Source: Acidobacteriaceae bacterium
GTDB lineage: Bacteria; Acidobacteriota; Terriglobia; Terriglobales; Acidobacteriaceae
Direction: 5' to 3'
Assembly: GCA_003140235.1 (NCBI GenBank)
Contig: PLJN01000069.1
Span: 1 to 33,683, forward strand
Length of the DNA stretch: 33,683 bases
Under the pieces are notes generated by a model, which had not been told where the DNA came from, searched no databases, and saw only the letters and a program-made list of their open reading frames with translations. The position numbers and the translations under genes were made by a program. Positions 24,148 to 32,234 of the stretch are shown one piece after another; positions within the stretch are counted from its first letter, which is position 1, and each line of letters opens with the position of its first letter.

Positions 24148-25581
24148 TTACTGCCGGCCTGTAATGTGGGGCGTCATTTCGCTATCCCAGAAGTCTGTCA
24201 CGCTCAGTTGCGCCTTGTGGCTGATGTCCGTGGCCCCCGCGCCCGGGCTGTCATCGTAGTTGGGGAAGAGCCCGATGGAGTAGTGGTCGTTGCTGGGCTT
24301 GACGGGCCAGCCTTCTGCGTGGCCGAACTTGATGAAGCACTGCCCGACAGGAACGGGGTAGTTCTGTCCCGCAGTGACGCTGATGTCCCCGTCGTAAACG
24401 CAAACCCACCAGCGGTCAACTCCCTCACTCCACGTCCCTTTGCCATTTGGATCATGCTCAAATTCGACATCCGTGCCCCGGCTGAATACGTTGATGATGC
24501 AGGGATGCGCGTCGTCCATGCAGGCGTCCTTGGCCCCGTTCAAAAAGACGTCCATCCCACGATTGAACTTCTGCAGCAGGGAGCCCGAGGGCATGGAGAT
24601 GGTCTTGCTCGACGGGTCGGGATGGGACAGTTTCCCGGACACAAATCGGAAGCCTCCCGCGATTACTTTCATCGTGATGGCAGAGTGGCTTTCGTTCGGG
24701 TCGTAGACGAAATCGTCAAAGATCACTTCGGCTTCCGGTCCGAGTGCGAACGTGGTATCGTCCGGCAACAGGAAACGCACTACCGTGCCTTTGCCCGTCT
24801 TGATTCTGGCATCGAGCAGATTGAGCGTGGTCATGTTGACCTCGCCGCTATGCCACTCGTGACCATCTCTCGTGGTGACGGTGAATTTTCCGGAACTGAT
24901 GACATTCTTTGCCGTCCAGGTCTTCCCTTCGATGTACGGCAGCGGGACATATGTGGTGTCGAGCGTCTTGTGGTCGGGTCGCCGGTAGCAGCCCGCGGTG
25001 CCGTTGAAAGACGGGGGAGCGGGGCAGATGTACCCCTTGTTGTACATGATGTTCCATTCCTCCATCCGCATGCCTCTGATGTCTGCGTCCGGGGTGTTAC
25101 GGTCGTTGATGAGCGTTCCCCAATTGGCATACGCCTCATCGTATCGGTGAAGGCTCCCCAGGCATATCGTCCGGTTCTTCGACCACGGAGCAAACCTGGT
25201 CAGCTTCAGCGCCTGGTCATAAAGCGCCACGGCTTTGCCGCAGTCTCCCTTCTGCAGGAAGGTCCACGCTTGAGTGGACAGTCTGTTGGCCTCGGCGATG
25301 CGCTTGTTCGCTTCTCTGTTGGCTTTTTCCTGCGCCTTCTGTTCCCTTCTGTGCTGTCTCTCCAGCGCCCGCTCCCGGTCGTACTCTTCGCGGCGCTTCC
25401 AGTATTCGGCTTGCGCTCTTTGCGCTTGTTGACGGCAGGCTGCGTCGCAGACCGGGGTCGAGGGTCTCTGCTCGATGTGCGGGTGGCTGCAATCGACGCC
25501 AAGCTGCGCACAAGCGCTTTGCCCGTGGGCAAACGCAGAGGCGAAGATCAGTACCGCGAACAGAATCAACGTGCGTCTCAT
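24148..25581 (-). CDS. Secreted FecR-domain protein with coiled coil and TPR-like segment
   Basis: This 477-residue protein has a signal peptide (about 1-20, ending AHG), a charged coiled coil (about 50-105, rich in Arg, Glu and Gln) and a TPR-like helical pair around AWTFLQKGDCGKAVALYDQAL. A FecR-type beta domain follows, with FALGPEAEVIFDDFVYDPNE as its hallmark. Isolated FecR-domain proteins without a cognate sigma factor or TonB receptor are common in acidobacteria and have no settled role. Several Cys (for example CAQLGVDC and CDAAC) could form disulfides. GAGGAGA lies 5 nt before the ATG. Confidence 0.78.
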   Translation of the reverse strand: MRRTLILFAVLIFASAFAHGQSACAQLGVDCSHPHIEQRPSTPVCDAACRQQAQRAQAEYWKRREEYDRERALERQHRREQKAQEKANREANKRIAEANRLSTQAWTFLQKGDCGKAVALYDQALKLTRFAPWSKNRTICLGSLHRYDEAYANWGTLINDRNTPDADIRGMRMEEWNIMYNKGYICPAPPSFNGTAGCYRRPDHKTLDTTYVPLPYIEGKTWTAKNVISSGKFTVTTRDGHEWHSGEVNMTTLNLLDARIKTGKGTVVRFLLPDDTTFALGPEAEVIFDDFVYDPNESHSAITMKVIAGGFRFVSGKLSHPDPSSKTISMPSGSLLQKFNRGMDVFLNGAKDACMDDAHPCIINVFSRGTDVEFEHDPNGKGTWSEGVDRWWVCVYDGDISVTAGQNYPVPVGQCFIKFGHAEGWPVKPSNDHYSIGLFPNYDDSPGAGATDISHKAQLSVTDFWDSEMTPHITGRQ

Positions 25582-25683
25582 GTTATCTCCTCAAAAATTC
25601 CGGAGGGCAGGTTCGGACAGGTATTGTTTCTACCCTGCCGAGGCTGTTTCGGGCAAGTCGATAGGCCGAAGGCTTCGACGATT

Positions 25684-25758
25684 CCCAGTGCTGAAGCGCA
25701 ACTATTTCAATGCTCTTACGCGGCCCTGAAGGGTCCGCTCTTTCACCGTTCGCGCCCA
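25684..25758 (+). repeat. Second shared intergenic element, copy B
   Basis: The core at 25724-25758 matches 21061-21095 with three differences in 35 nt. The left flank CCAGTGCTGAAGCGCAACT corresponds to CCAGCGCTCAAGCGCAACT at copy A. It is located upstream of the FecR-domain gene, in the gap before the next gene. Confidence 0.75.
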
Positions 25759-25853
25759 GGCTCCTCTGCGTTCCTCGGCGTTCCTCAGCGGTCTCTGCGG
25801 TCCATTCGGCCCCGTCCGATGACGGCGATGACGCGCGATGGCGGCGATCCCCC

Positions 25854-26237
25854 TTATTCTCTGAAGAACTTTCCCAGCCGCTCCGCCAGCGTCTTTACCG
25901 TCTGGTGCAGTTCGACCAGGCCGGCGGTATCGAAATCGATGTCGCCACTTTCCACGTCGCGGGTCACGTCGCGCAGCAGTTCGGTGGCAATGCGCATGCG
26001 TTCGGTCATCACCTTGGGAAGCAGTTGGTAGGGGTCACCGCCGCTTTCCTGTTCTTCCAGCCAGTGCTGCATCGCGGCGGTGGCCTGGCGGGCGTGGTCA
26101 ATCGCCTGACGAAACTCCATGAGGATCTTTACGTTGACCATTCCGGTTTTCACCGAGCGCTGCAGGTCCTGGAGTTCTTCGTCCGTCTTCTTCAGACGAG
26201 AGGTAATTTCTCCCTCGTCGGATGGTTTATCAGGCAT
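25854..26237 (-). CDS. Small alpha-helical protein, unknown function
   Basis: This 127-residue protein is predicted almost entirely helical, for example SRLKKTDEELQDLQRSVKTG and HARQATAAMQHWLEEQESG. It has no signal peptide and no Cys. I do not recognise a family. The start at 26237 is preferred because GGAGGG lies nearby upstream (about 11 nt). A farther in-frame ATG at 26297 would run through the terminator hairpin of the preceding gene. It follows the phosphoesterase gene on the same strand but is separated from it by that terminator. Confidence 0.68.
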   Translation of the reverse strand: MPDKPSDEGEITSRLKKTDEELQDLQRSVKTGMVNVKILMEFRQAIDHARQATAAMQHWLEEQESGGDPYQLLPKVMTERMRIATELLRDVTRDVESGDIDFDTAGLVELHQTVKTLAERLGKFFRE

Positions 26238-26281
26238 GCTGGAGGACCCTCCGTTGTGCTCCACAGTGTATAGAGCAAAGA

Positions 26282-26310
26282 AAAAGGGGACAAGCATTTT
26301 GTCCCCTTTT
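26282..26310 (-). terminator. Intrinsic terminator of the phosphoesterase gene
   Basis: A 12-bp stem (AAAAGGGGACAA at 26282-26293 with TTGTCCCCTTTT at 26299-26310) has a 5-nt loop. On the minus strand it ends in a T-rich run. It lies about 20 nt after the stop of the phosphoesterase gene. It is symmetrical enough to act in both directions. Confidence 0.9.
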
Positions 26311-26330
26311 GAGAATACCCGATTTGTTTT

Positions 26331-27887
26331 TTATCGGTCGTCGTCGTGGTCATAGTCGCCGCCGGTGCGCTCGCCGGTAATGGGATCAAGGAACAACCGG
26401 CCATTGTGGCCCCGGAAATCGAACATGTTGAAAAGAGAGCCGGCTTGTCTGTCCAGAGAGTTCCCGCCGAGTCGGGCACCGCCAAGCCAGTTGTCTTCAA
26501 TAAAGCGGACGACAGAAGAAAGGTCGGTGATGGAGTGGTCCACAAAATTGGACTTGGCGAAAGGTGAAATCACCAGCAACGGCTGGCGTGGGCCGTAGCC
26601 GCACCTGCCCTGCACTGGGTTGGTGGCGGCATTGGGCCCGCCGCACAAGCCGGGGCCATTGAGAGCGTCAAAAGCGGTGGCCGACTGGCTGACGATGGGC
26701 GACATCTGGTGGTCGTACCAACCGTCGGAGTCGTCATAAAGAATGATGACCGCCGTGTCATTCCATTCGCGCGAGTTCTGCAGGCGGTTCAGGACCTCCA
26801 CAACGAATTGCTGCTCCGCCAGCGGATCAGAATATCCAGCGTGGCCGTCCTGGAACCCGGGGGCTTTCAGGAAGCTGACTTCAGGGAGATTGTCGGCATC
26901 AAAGGCCGTCCAGAAGTCGGTGATGTCGTATTGGTGGTTTGCCTGGTCTCCCGCACGTCCGATCAAGGCCGCCGAGCTCGGCGGCAGATGGTTGGGATTC
27001 GAAGTGGACGTGTAGTACTGGAACGGCTCGTGATGCGGAATGTAGTCACCCTTGGGCTTTCCATCACTGCCGGTGTGGCTTGCCGTGCAGTCGCGGAAAC
27101 CGCCCTGGAACCATCCCCAGGTAATGCCCTTGGCGTTCAAGAGGTCGCCAATGTTTTTTCCCGTCATCTGTACGGTTTCACGGGTAGAGCATTTGTCAAA
27201 GGCTGGCTGGGCGTCGCCGACGAGTGAGCCGGCGGAAACATCAAAAGCCGCAACCACGGCAGGCAGGTTCTTTGCGACCGCGCCGGTCGTATCACCCGAA
27301 ATCAGATTGATGGCGCCAGGCGAGGACGGACCAAACGTGGTGGAGAAGGAATTGTCGCTCATGGCAAAGTGCTGCGCGTAGTTCCAGAGTCCGGTGACGG
27401 TGTTGCCGTCGAAATAACCCATCACGTCGGTCTTTGCGCAGGTCAGGATCCCGTCCGTGCTGGGGCCCGTGCCGACCGTCTGGACGAACAGGTCCATGTT
27501 GCCGCCGTCAAATGCGCGCTGCTCATCTTTATAGGTGTGGTCCTGGTCGCAAGTGGCGGCGTGCGCGCGGTCCAGCCGGAACGGATTGATCTGGTTCTGA
27601 TTGTTGGTCAGCAATCCAGCGGCGTTGAGTCCATTGACTGTGGGCGTCCCGGGGCGGCCGACGAATCGTGGCTCACTGGAAGGGTTCGCGGCAACAGGGT
27701 AAGTGCCGAAATAGTGATCAAAAGATACGTTTTCCTGAAATATGACAACCAGGTGCTTGATGGGCGTAGCAGTGCGATGCTCTTTTTCCTCTGCACTCAT
27801 TGGCAAACTCGGAGCGGAGAGGGATAGAGCAAGAGTGGTGGCTACGATTCTGGCAAACAGCGGATTAAGTCTGACGGGGAACAGCAT
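26331..27887 (-). CDS. Secreted phosphoesterase, phospholipase C / acid phosphatase family
   Basis: This 518-residue protein has a signal peptide (about 1-33) and the phosphoesterase-family core: IKHLVVIFQENVSFDHYFGTYP (family hallmark ENxSFDHYFG), FSTTFGPSSPGAINLISG, ILYDDSDGWYDHQ with metal-binding Asp/His, and PLLVISPFAKSNFVDHS. The family includes bacterial phospholipases C and AcpA-type acid phosphatases, which release phosphate from lipid or other esters outside the cell. AAGGAGA lies 6-7 nt before the ATG. It is divergent from a PhoB-like regulator gene 200 nt away, which suggests phosphate-dependent control. The C-terminus ends in an Asp-rich DYDHDDDR tail. Confidence 0.9.
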   Translation of the reverse strand: MLFPVRLNPLFARIVATTLALSLSAPSLPMSAEEKEHRTATPIKHLVVIFQENVSFDHYFGTYPVAANPSSEPRFVGRPGTPTVNGLNAAGLLTNNQNQINPFRLDRAHAATCDQDHTYKDEQRAFDGGNMDLFVQTVGTGPSTDGILTCAKTDVMGYFDGNTVTGLWNYAQHFAMSDNSFSTTFGPSSPGAINLISGDTTGAVAKNLPAVVAAFDVSAGSLVGDAQPAFDKCSTRETVQMTGKNIGDLLNAKGITWGWFQGGFRDCTASHTGSDGKPKGDYIPHHEPFQYYTSTSNPNHLPPSSAALIGRAGDQANHQYDITDFWTAFDADNLPEVSFLKAPGFQDGHAGYSDPLAEQQFVVEVLNRLQNSREWNDTAVIILYDDSDGWYDHQMSPIVSQSATAFDALNGPGLCGGPNAATNPVQGRCGYGPRQPLLVISPFAKSNFVDHSITDLSSVVRFIEDNWLGGARLGGNSLDRQAGSLFNMFDFRGHNGRLFLDPITGERTGGDYDHDDDR

Positions 27888-28089
27888 GGAGCGTCTCCTT
27901 GATGTACTGAAATTCGATCCTTCAAGAACCTTAGAGAGTGAGTGTTTAGAACTCGTGAGCAGCAGGTTAAAAGTATGCGAATCCGCGGAGACTACAAGTG
28001 GTTACGCCGAACCCGCGCTTTCATACTCTTTTAACAATGGCTGTGTAAGCTGGTTTTGCACGACATTACCGGACCTGAAATGGTGGTTT

Positions 28090-28854
28090 ATGGCAGAAGC
28101 AAGAATGCCATTCGTAGAACGTCAGGAAATGGCTGCCGCTGATGGGAACGCGGGTCTCAGCAAAAAGATCTTCGTTGTCGAAGATGAGATGGACATTGCC
28201 CGCCTGGTCCGCCATCATCTGGAAGCCGCGGGGTATCGCGTACGCAGTTTTGCCACCACCACCAGCGTGTTGGCCGATGCTCACCGGGAACATCCGTCGT
28301 TATTACTGCTGGACATCATGGTCCCGGGCGGCGATGGACTTGAATTGTGCCGGCAAGTGCGCCACGCTGGCGCGCCGCTTTCGGCCACTCCGATTGTGTT
28401 CCTGACCGCCAAGACCACGGAAGTGGACCGCATTCTCGGCCTGGAAATGGGCGCGGACGACTACATTACCAAGCCTTTCAGTCCGCGTGAACTGGTCGCG
28501 CGCGTGAAAGCTGTGTTGCGCCGCTGCGAGACCCCATTGCCTGCTGCGGTGATCAACGCGGGAGACCTGGAAATTGACGCTTCGGCCATGGTCTTGAACG
28601 TACGTGGGGTTGCCGTGACCACCACCGCCACGGAATTTCGCCTGGTGCACTATCTGGCGCAGCACGCAGGCCGCGTTTTTACCCGCGACCAGATTCTGGA
28701 CGCAGTCTGGCGGGAAACTACTTTCGTCAGCCCGCGTTCCGTTGACGTTTATGTGCGCAAGCTGCGCGAGAAGATTGAAGACGACCCCGAACAACCGCGC
28801 TATCTTAAGACCGTGCGCGGCACCGGCTACCGTTTTGAAGTACCTAAATCATAG
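28090..28854 (+). CDS. OmpR/PhoB-family response regulator
   Basis: The receiver domain has the phospho-acceptor in LLLLDIMVPGGDG (about residue 75 from this start) and the conserved Lys in DYITKPFSPREL. The winged-helix output domain ends in SVDVYVRKLREKI...YLKTVRGTGYRFE, typical of OmpR/PhoB. Two phoU genes follow and a secreted phosphoesterase is divergent, so a PhoB role is likely. No histidine kinase gene is adjacent. The start is uncertain: ATGs at 28090, 28105 and 28129 are all in frame before the receiver. The reading frame stays open farther upstream, but that part overlaps the phosphoesterase gene. Confidence 0.88.
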   Translation: MAEARMPFVERQEMAAADGNAGLSKKIFVVEDEMDIARLVRHHLEAAGYRVRSFATTTSVLADAHREHPSLLLLDIMVPGGDGLELCRQVRHAGAPLSATPIVFLTAKTTEVDRILGLEMGADDYITKPFSPRELVARVKAVLRRCETPLPAAVINAGDLEIDASAMVLNVRGVAVTTTATEFRLVHYLAQHAGRVFTRDQILDAVWRETTFVSPRSVDVYVRKLREKIEDDPEQPRYLKTVRGTGYRFEVPKS

Positions 28855-28963
28855 GGACAGAACAAAGTCGCCCGTTTGAGTTTTATCTCGCGTTCATCTG
28901 CGGTTAACCGCCTGACGCTAGACTGGAAAACAGATACTTTTTCCTGAAGACAAAGAGAATTCC

Positions 28964-29659
28964 ATGAATCAAGTTTTACTGAACCCGGTGTTAGACGCGA
29001 CTCAGGCAACAGAGACGAAAATCATTACACTTCTTGTGCGCATGGGCCATGAAGTGGAAATCGCCGTGGACCATGCCATCGAATCGCTTCTAAATTCTGA
29101 CGAACAGTTGGTGGCAGGCATTTTGCACAGAGAAGCCGCTATCAACGAAATGGAAATGGAAATCGACAAAGCAGTTTTCACGGCGCTGGAAGACGGCAGC
29201 CTGTCTGAGATGGAAATCCGCTCTGTTGCTTCCATCCTGAAGATCAACAAAGACCTGGAGCGCCTGGGCGACCTGGCAACGAACATCGCCCGCAGCGTGA
29301 CGGCCCACCGCGCGCTTGACGTTGCCAGTGCGAGTTCCGAATTGCAGCCTCTGGCGATTGCTGTGCACCATCTTTGCCGGCAAACACTGCGCGCGCTGGC
29401 CCGCCAGGATTTTACGCTGGCCAGCAACGCTCTGCTCGCCGGGGCGTCCGTCGACGCTTATCGTAATTATGTTTTTCACCGGCTTTGCGAGCGAAGAGAC
29501 GGGCCAGCCGCCAGCAATGCAGTCACTTTGCTGTTTGCCTCCCGGTATCTGGAACAAATTGCCGACCACGCCACCGACCTGGCGGAGAACCTGGTCCGGT
29601 TTTTGCAAAACAACGCAAAGCGCGGGCAAAACCCACGAGATGGCCAGTTGGCCAGTTAA
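28964..29659 (+). CDS. phoU: PhoU-like phosphate regulator, first copy
   Basis: This 231-residue all-helical protein contains two PhoU repeats. The first has EMEMEIDKAVFTALEDG and the hallmark DLERLGDLATNIARS. The second has the more diverged RYLEQIADHATDLAENL. PhoU links the Pst transporter with the PhoR kinase and represses the Pho regulon when phosphate is plentiful. It also binds metals through acidic residues. It lies 109 nt after the response regulator. No pst genes are within the window. Confidence 0.88.
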   Translation: MNQVLLNPVLDATQATETKIITLLVRMGHEVEIAVDHAIESLLNSDEQLVAGILHREAAINEMEMEIDKAVFTALEDGSLSEMEIRSVASILKINKDLERLGDLATNIARSVTAHRALDVASASSELQPLAIAVHHLCRQTLRALARQDFTLASNALLAGASVDAYRNYVFHRLCERRDGPAASNAVTLLFASRYLEQIADHATDLAENLVRFLQNNAKRGQNPRDGQLAS

Positions 29660-29818
29660 TGGGACCGCGAGTCTTTATCTGTATTTTTACCGGGTTTTAA
29701 TCTGTGATTGATCTTGCTGAGTGCACCATAGCGTAACTGCAAATGTTGTGCCGGCTCGCTGGTTCGCCCCATACTTTTGAAACTCACCGACTTACCCGGG
29801 TCGGCGGGAAGGTTAGCT

Positions 29819-30544
29819 ATGAATTCTCCCGCGGTAGTTCGCCCGACTGAACTCTCCGGCAGACCTGACTTGGTGGAACTCACGATGGAAGCCTGCAAGA
29901 TGGCCAAGACTGCTGCGTCCAGCGCCATGGACGCGTTGATGACCGGCTCGGCGGCCGCTTTGCAGTCTGTGCGCGACTGCGAAGAAAAGCTCGACGACCT
30001 GGACCGCGAACTCGACCAGCAACTCGCCGGCGCCATCACGCAGGTCACGCCTGCACAGGCGCGCGAGTTGCTGGCCTGCATGAAGCTCATGCTCGATCTG
30101 GAACGCGTCGGCGACCTGATTGCCAGTTTTGCCGAGCGCGCGGCGATCATCAAGAACCGCCTGGACATGGAAGATATTGCTCAGCTCACTAAAATGGCAT
30201 GTCTGCTCGAAAACATGCTGGACCAGATGTTTGCCGCCTTCCAGGAACGCGACGTGAACCAGGCCATCCGCGTGCTCCGTTCAGATTCGGAAATGGACCG
30301 CCTGCGGAACCTTCTGGTTGTGCGTCACACCGAAGATAGTTCCGCACTTCGGCAGGAAAGCCTGCACGTTCTAGCCATGGCCACTGCGCTGGAACGCGCC
30401 GGAGACCATGTGAAGAATATGGCGGAGGAATTGTGCCATCTGGCTACGGGACAAACCGTGCGGCATCTCATCCGGTCCAAAGACAAGCCGTTCGAACAGT
30501 TGTTTCTGGACTGGCTGTCCAAGCAGAAGCCGGCCAAACCGTGA
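29819..30544 (+). CDS. PhoU-like protein, second copy
   Basis: This 241-residue protein also has two PhoU repeats, with LDLERVGDLIASFAERAA in the first and the canonical ALERAGDHVKNMAEEL in the second. It differs clearly from the first copy, so it is not a recent duplicate. The ATG at 29819 has GAAGG 7 nt upstream. A TTG at 29777 is less likely. It is 159 nt downstream of the first phoU gene on the same strand. Paired PhoU homologues may have split duties, but which acts on PhoR is unknown. Confidence 0.85.
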   Translation: MNSPAVVRPTELSGRPDLVELTMEACKMAKTAASSAMDALMTGSAAALQSVRDCEEKLDDLDRELDQQLAGAITQVTPAQARELLACMKLMLDLERVGDLIASFAERAAIIKNRLDMEDIAQLTKMACLLENMLDQMFAAFQERDVNQAIRVLRSDSEMDRLRNLLVVRHTEDSSALRQESLHVLAMATALERAGDHVKNMAEELCHLATGQTVRHLIRSKDKPFEQLFLDWLSKQKPAKP

Positions 30545-30602
30545 CTTGCCTTATTCAGATCATGTAATGCCAGCCCTCAGCCTATGGTAGCCTTGTGCCA
30601 TC

Positions 30603-31661
30603 TTGAAACTGTTTGACACCAAGACCGCGCAAGTCCTGTTTACCGCTCTCGTGTTTGCCACAGTGCTGCTTTTTTTCTACGTGGCCTGGCGGGCGGTGAT
30701 CGCATTCTTGTTCGCAATCTTCTTTGCGTATCTGCTGGAAGCGCCGGTCAACCGCCTGGAACGCTGGATGCGCGGATCACGCATGGCAGCCATCGCGGTG
30801 GTTTATCTGGTGCTGATTATCGGAATGACTTCGCTGTTTATCTTTATGGGACCGCCGATGGTGCGTGAGGCCCAAACGCTTACGCAGCAGGCGCCGAAGT
30901 GGGCGAACGAGATCAGTTCCGGCGACATCGTCACTGACTTCGGCACGCATCGCGGCTGGAGCGACGCAACCCAAGAGCGCGTCCGGAGCTTTCTGCAGAA
31001 CCATCGGCAGGACGTGATCACTGCGACCCAGAACCTTGCGGTACGCGCCGTCAAGACGGTCCAGAACGTGTGGTGGCTGTTGCTGGTCCCCATCCTGGCA
31101 ATTTTCTTTCTGAAAGATGGCCGCAAGTTTGGAGACATGATTATCAATTCCGTGCGGGACAAGCGTAACCGACAAATCGTCTCCGATACCGTGGACGAGA
31201 TGAACCACATGCTCGGCGGATTTATTCGCTCCCAGTTGATACTGGCTGCGCTGGCCATGGTGGTGATCACGGTTGTGCTGTGGATCATGGGCGTACCGTA
31301 TGCGTTCGCCGTTGGTCCTGCTGCGGGCGCTCTGGAATTTGTTCCGGTAGTGGGACCCATCATCGGCATTGCGCTGATCATGGGCGTGGGCTTTTTTTCC
31401 GGCTACCACCACCTGCTGGTGCTGCTGCTGTTCCTCGTGGTGTGGCGCGGCATTCAGGATTACGTTTCATCGCCGCGCATTTTGGGCCGGCAGTTGGCGC
31501 TGCATCCGTTGCTGGTGCTCTTCGGAGTGTTTGCCGGAGGTGAAGTCGCGGGCGTGATTGGCGTGTTTCTGTCGATCCCTGTGCTGGCAAGCCTGAGGAT
31601 CCTGTGGCACACCATGCAGCTCCACCGTAAGGCGTCAACACATCCGCATGCGCCCGCCTAG
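30603..31661 (+). CDS. AI-2E/PerM-family membrane protein
   Basis: This 352-residue membrane protein has about seven to eight helices with the family layout: a first pair (VLFTALVFATVLLFFYVAW), a long soluble loop (about 85-150) and a C-terminal set containing EFVPVVGPIIG and GVIGVFLSIPVLASLRI. These two signature stretches are typical of the UPF0118/AI-2E transporter family, whose substrates vary and are mostly unproven. The start is a TTG at 30603, without a strong ribosome site. No in-frame ATG precedes it within the hydrophobic segment. It may be independent of the phoU genes. Confidence 0.87.
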   Translation: MKLFDTKTAQVLFTALVFATVLLFFYVAWRAVIAFLFAIFFAYLLEAPVNRLERWMRGSRMAAIAVVYLVLIIGMTSLFIFMGPPMVREAQTLTQQAPKWANEISSGDIVTDFGTHRGWSDATQERVRSFLQNHRQDVITATQNLAVRAVKTVQNVWWLLLVPILAIFFLKDGRKFGDMIINSVRDKRNRQIVSDTVDEMNHMLGGFIRSQLILAALAMVVITVVLWIMGVPYAFAVGPAAGALEFVPVVGPIIGIALIMGVGFFSGYHHLLVLLLFLVVWRGIQDYVSSPRILGRQLALHPLLVLFGVFAGGEVAGVIGVFLSIPVLASLRILWHTMQLHRKASTHPHAPA

Positions 31662-31721
31662 GAACATGGTCCGGACAGATAGATTCAAGTTGCCGCTAGG
31701 TAAAACTAAAAACTGGCCGCT

Positions 31722-31922
31722 TTACAGGACGCGAACATTCTCGGCTTGCCAGCCTTTTTTACCTTTGGTCACGGTAAATTCAACTGTCTGACCTTCCTGC
31801 AGCGTCTGGTTGGGGACGGACTGAAGGGCTGAGATATGTACAAAAACGTCTTCACCATTCTGCCGTGAGATGAAGCCGAAACCCTTACTGGAGTTGAACC
31901 ACTTCACTGTACCTTGTTCCAT
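31722..31922 (-). CDS. Cold-shock domain protein (CspA-like)
   Basis: This 66-residue RNA-binding protein starts at [10 protein letters not shown] and ends in ENVRVL. The RNP-1-type motif KGFGFI and RNP-2-type VFVHISAL are intact. The length is standard for single-domain cold-shock proteins, which destabilise RNA structure. A farther in-frame ATG at 32018 would add a 32-residue non-domain extension and is rejected. A leader of up to 155 nt separates it from the upstream terminator, as is common for cold-shock mRNAs. It is convergent with the AI-2E gene, 60 nt apart. Confidence 0.95.
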   Translation of the reverse strand: MEQGTVKWFNSSKGFGFISRQNGEDVFVHISALQSVPNQTLQEGQTVEFTVTKGKKGWQAENVRVL

Positions 31923-32077
31923 TTTTTGTATGTCCTGATGTTTTGACGTGACGCTGGAATGAAAGGCGGAGCGTTTCAGCAGCGATTGAGTGCACCTGCG
32001 AAAAACCCGGCAATTCAATTTCTAACGCGTCGCCAAGTCTACCACGCGCGCCCTGGCAAAATGCGAGTTTGAAAAAT

Positions 32078-32119
32078 AAGGGGAGCCCCGAATCGTGGAG
32101 GTGAGAAGCTCCCCTTTTT
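32078..32119. terminator. Intrinsic terminator between beta-lactamase and cold-shock genes
   Basis: AAGGGGAGC (32078-32086) pairs with GCTCCCCTT (32108-32116) across a 21-nt loop. T-rich tracts flank it on both strands (TTTTT at 32115-32119, and the complement of GAAAAATA at 32071-32078). On the minus strand it follows the beta-lactamase-like gene by about 115 nt. Confidence 0.78.
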
Positions 32120-32234
32120 GAGCTGTGAGGTATTCAAATGTGACACCTTTATAGATGCGGCCCATCATCTATAGGTTAAAGCAGGGTTAAAGTCCGGTGA
32201 AATCATAAGTGCTTCGGGATGAACCACTTACATC

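Noticed and set aside
23745..24164. Open frame within repeat copy 2
   Set aside because: It is built mostly from the repeat sequence, has no ribosome site, and its frame is not kept in copy 1.
15838..25853. Integrated phage or transposon carrying the accessory genes
   Set aside because: There is no integrase, transposase, phage structural gene or tRNA attachment repeat visible. The only tRNA is at the far left edge.
24133..26031. Long plus-strand open frame (632 codons) opposite the FecR-domain gene
   Set aside because: The minus strand encodes a protein with a signal peptide, FecR motif and good ribosome site. The plus-strand frame is low complexity and runs through intergenic repeats.
27888..28089. 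Pho box between the phosphoesterase and PhoB-like genes
   Set aside because: I looked for the CTGTCAT-type direct repeats on both strands and found only loose matches such as TTTCATACTCTTTTAAC. These are too weak to call.
32140..32175. Hairpin TATAGATG/CATCTATA upstream of the beta-lactamase stop
   Set aside because: It is short and AT-rich, without a T-tract. A much stronger terminator lies at 32078-32119.
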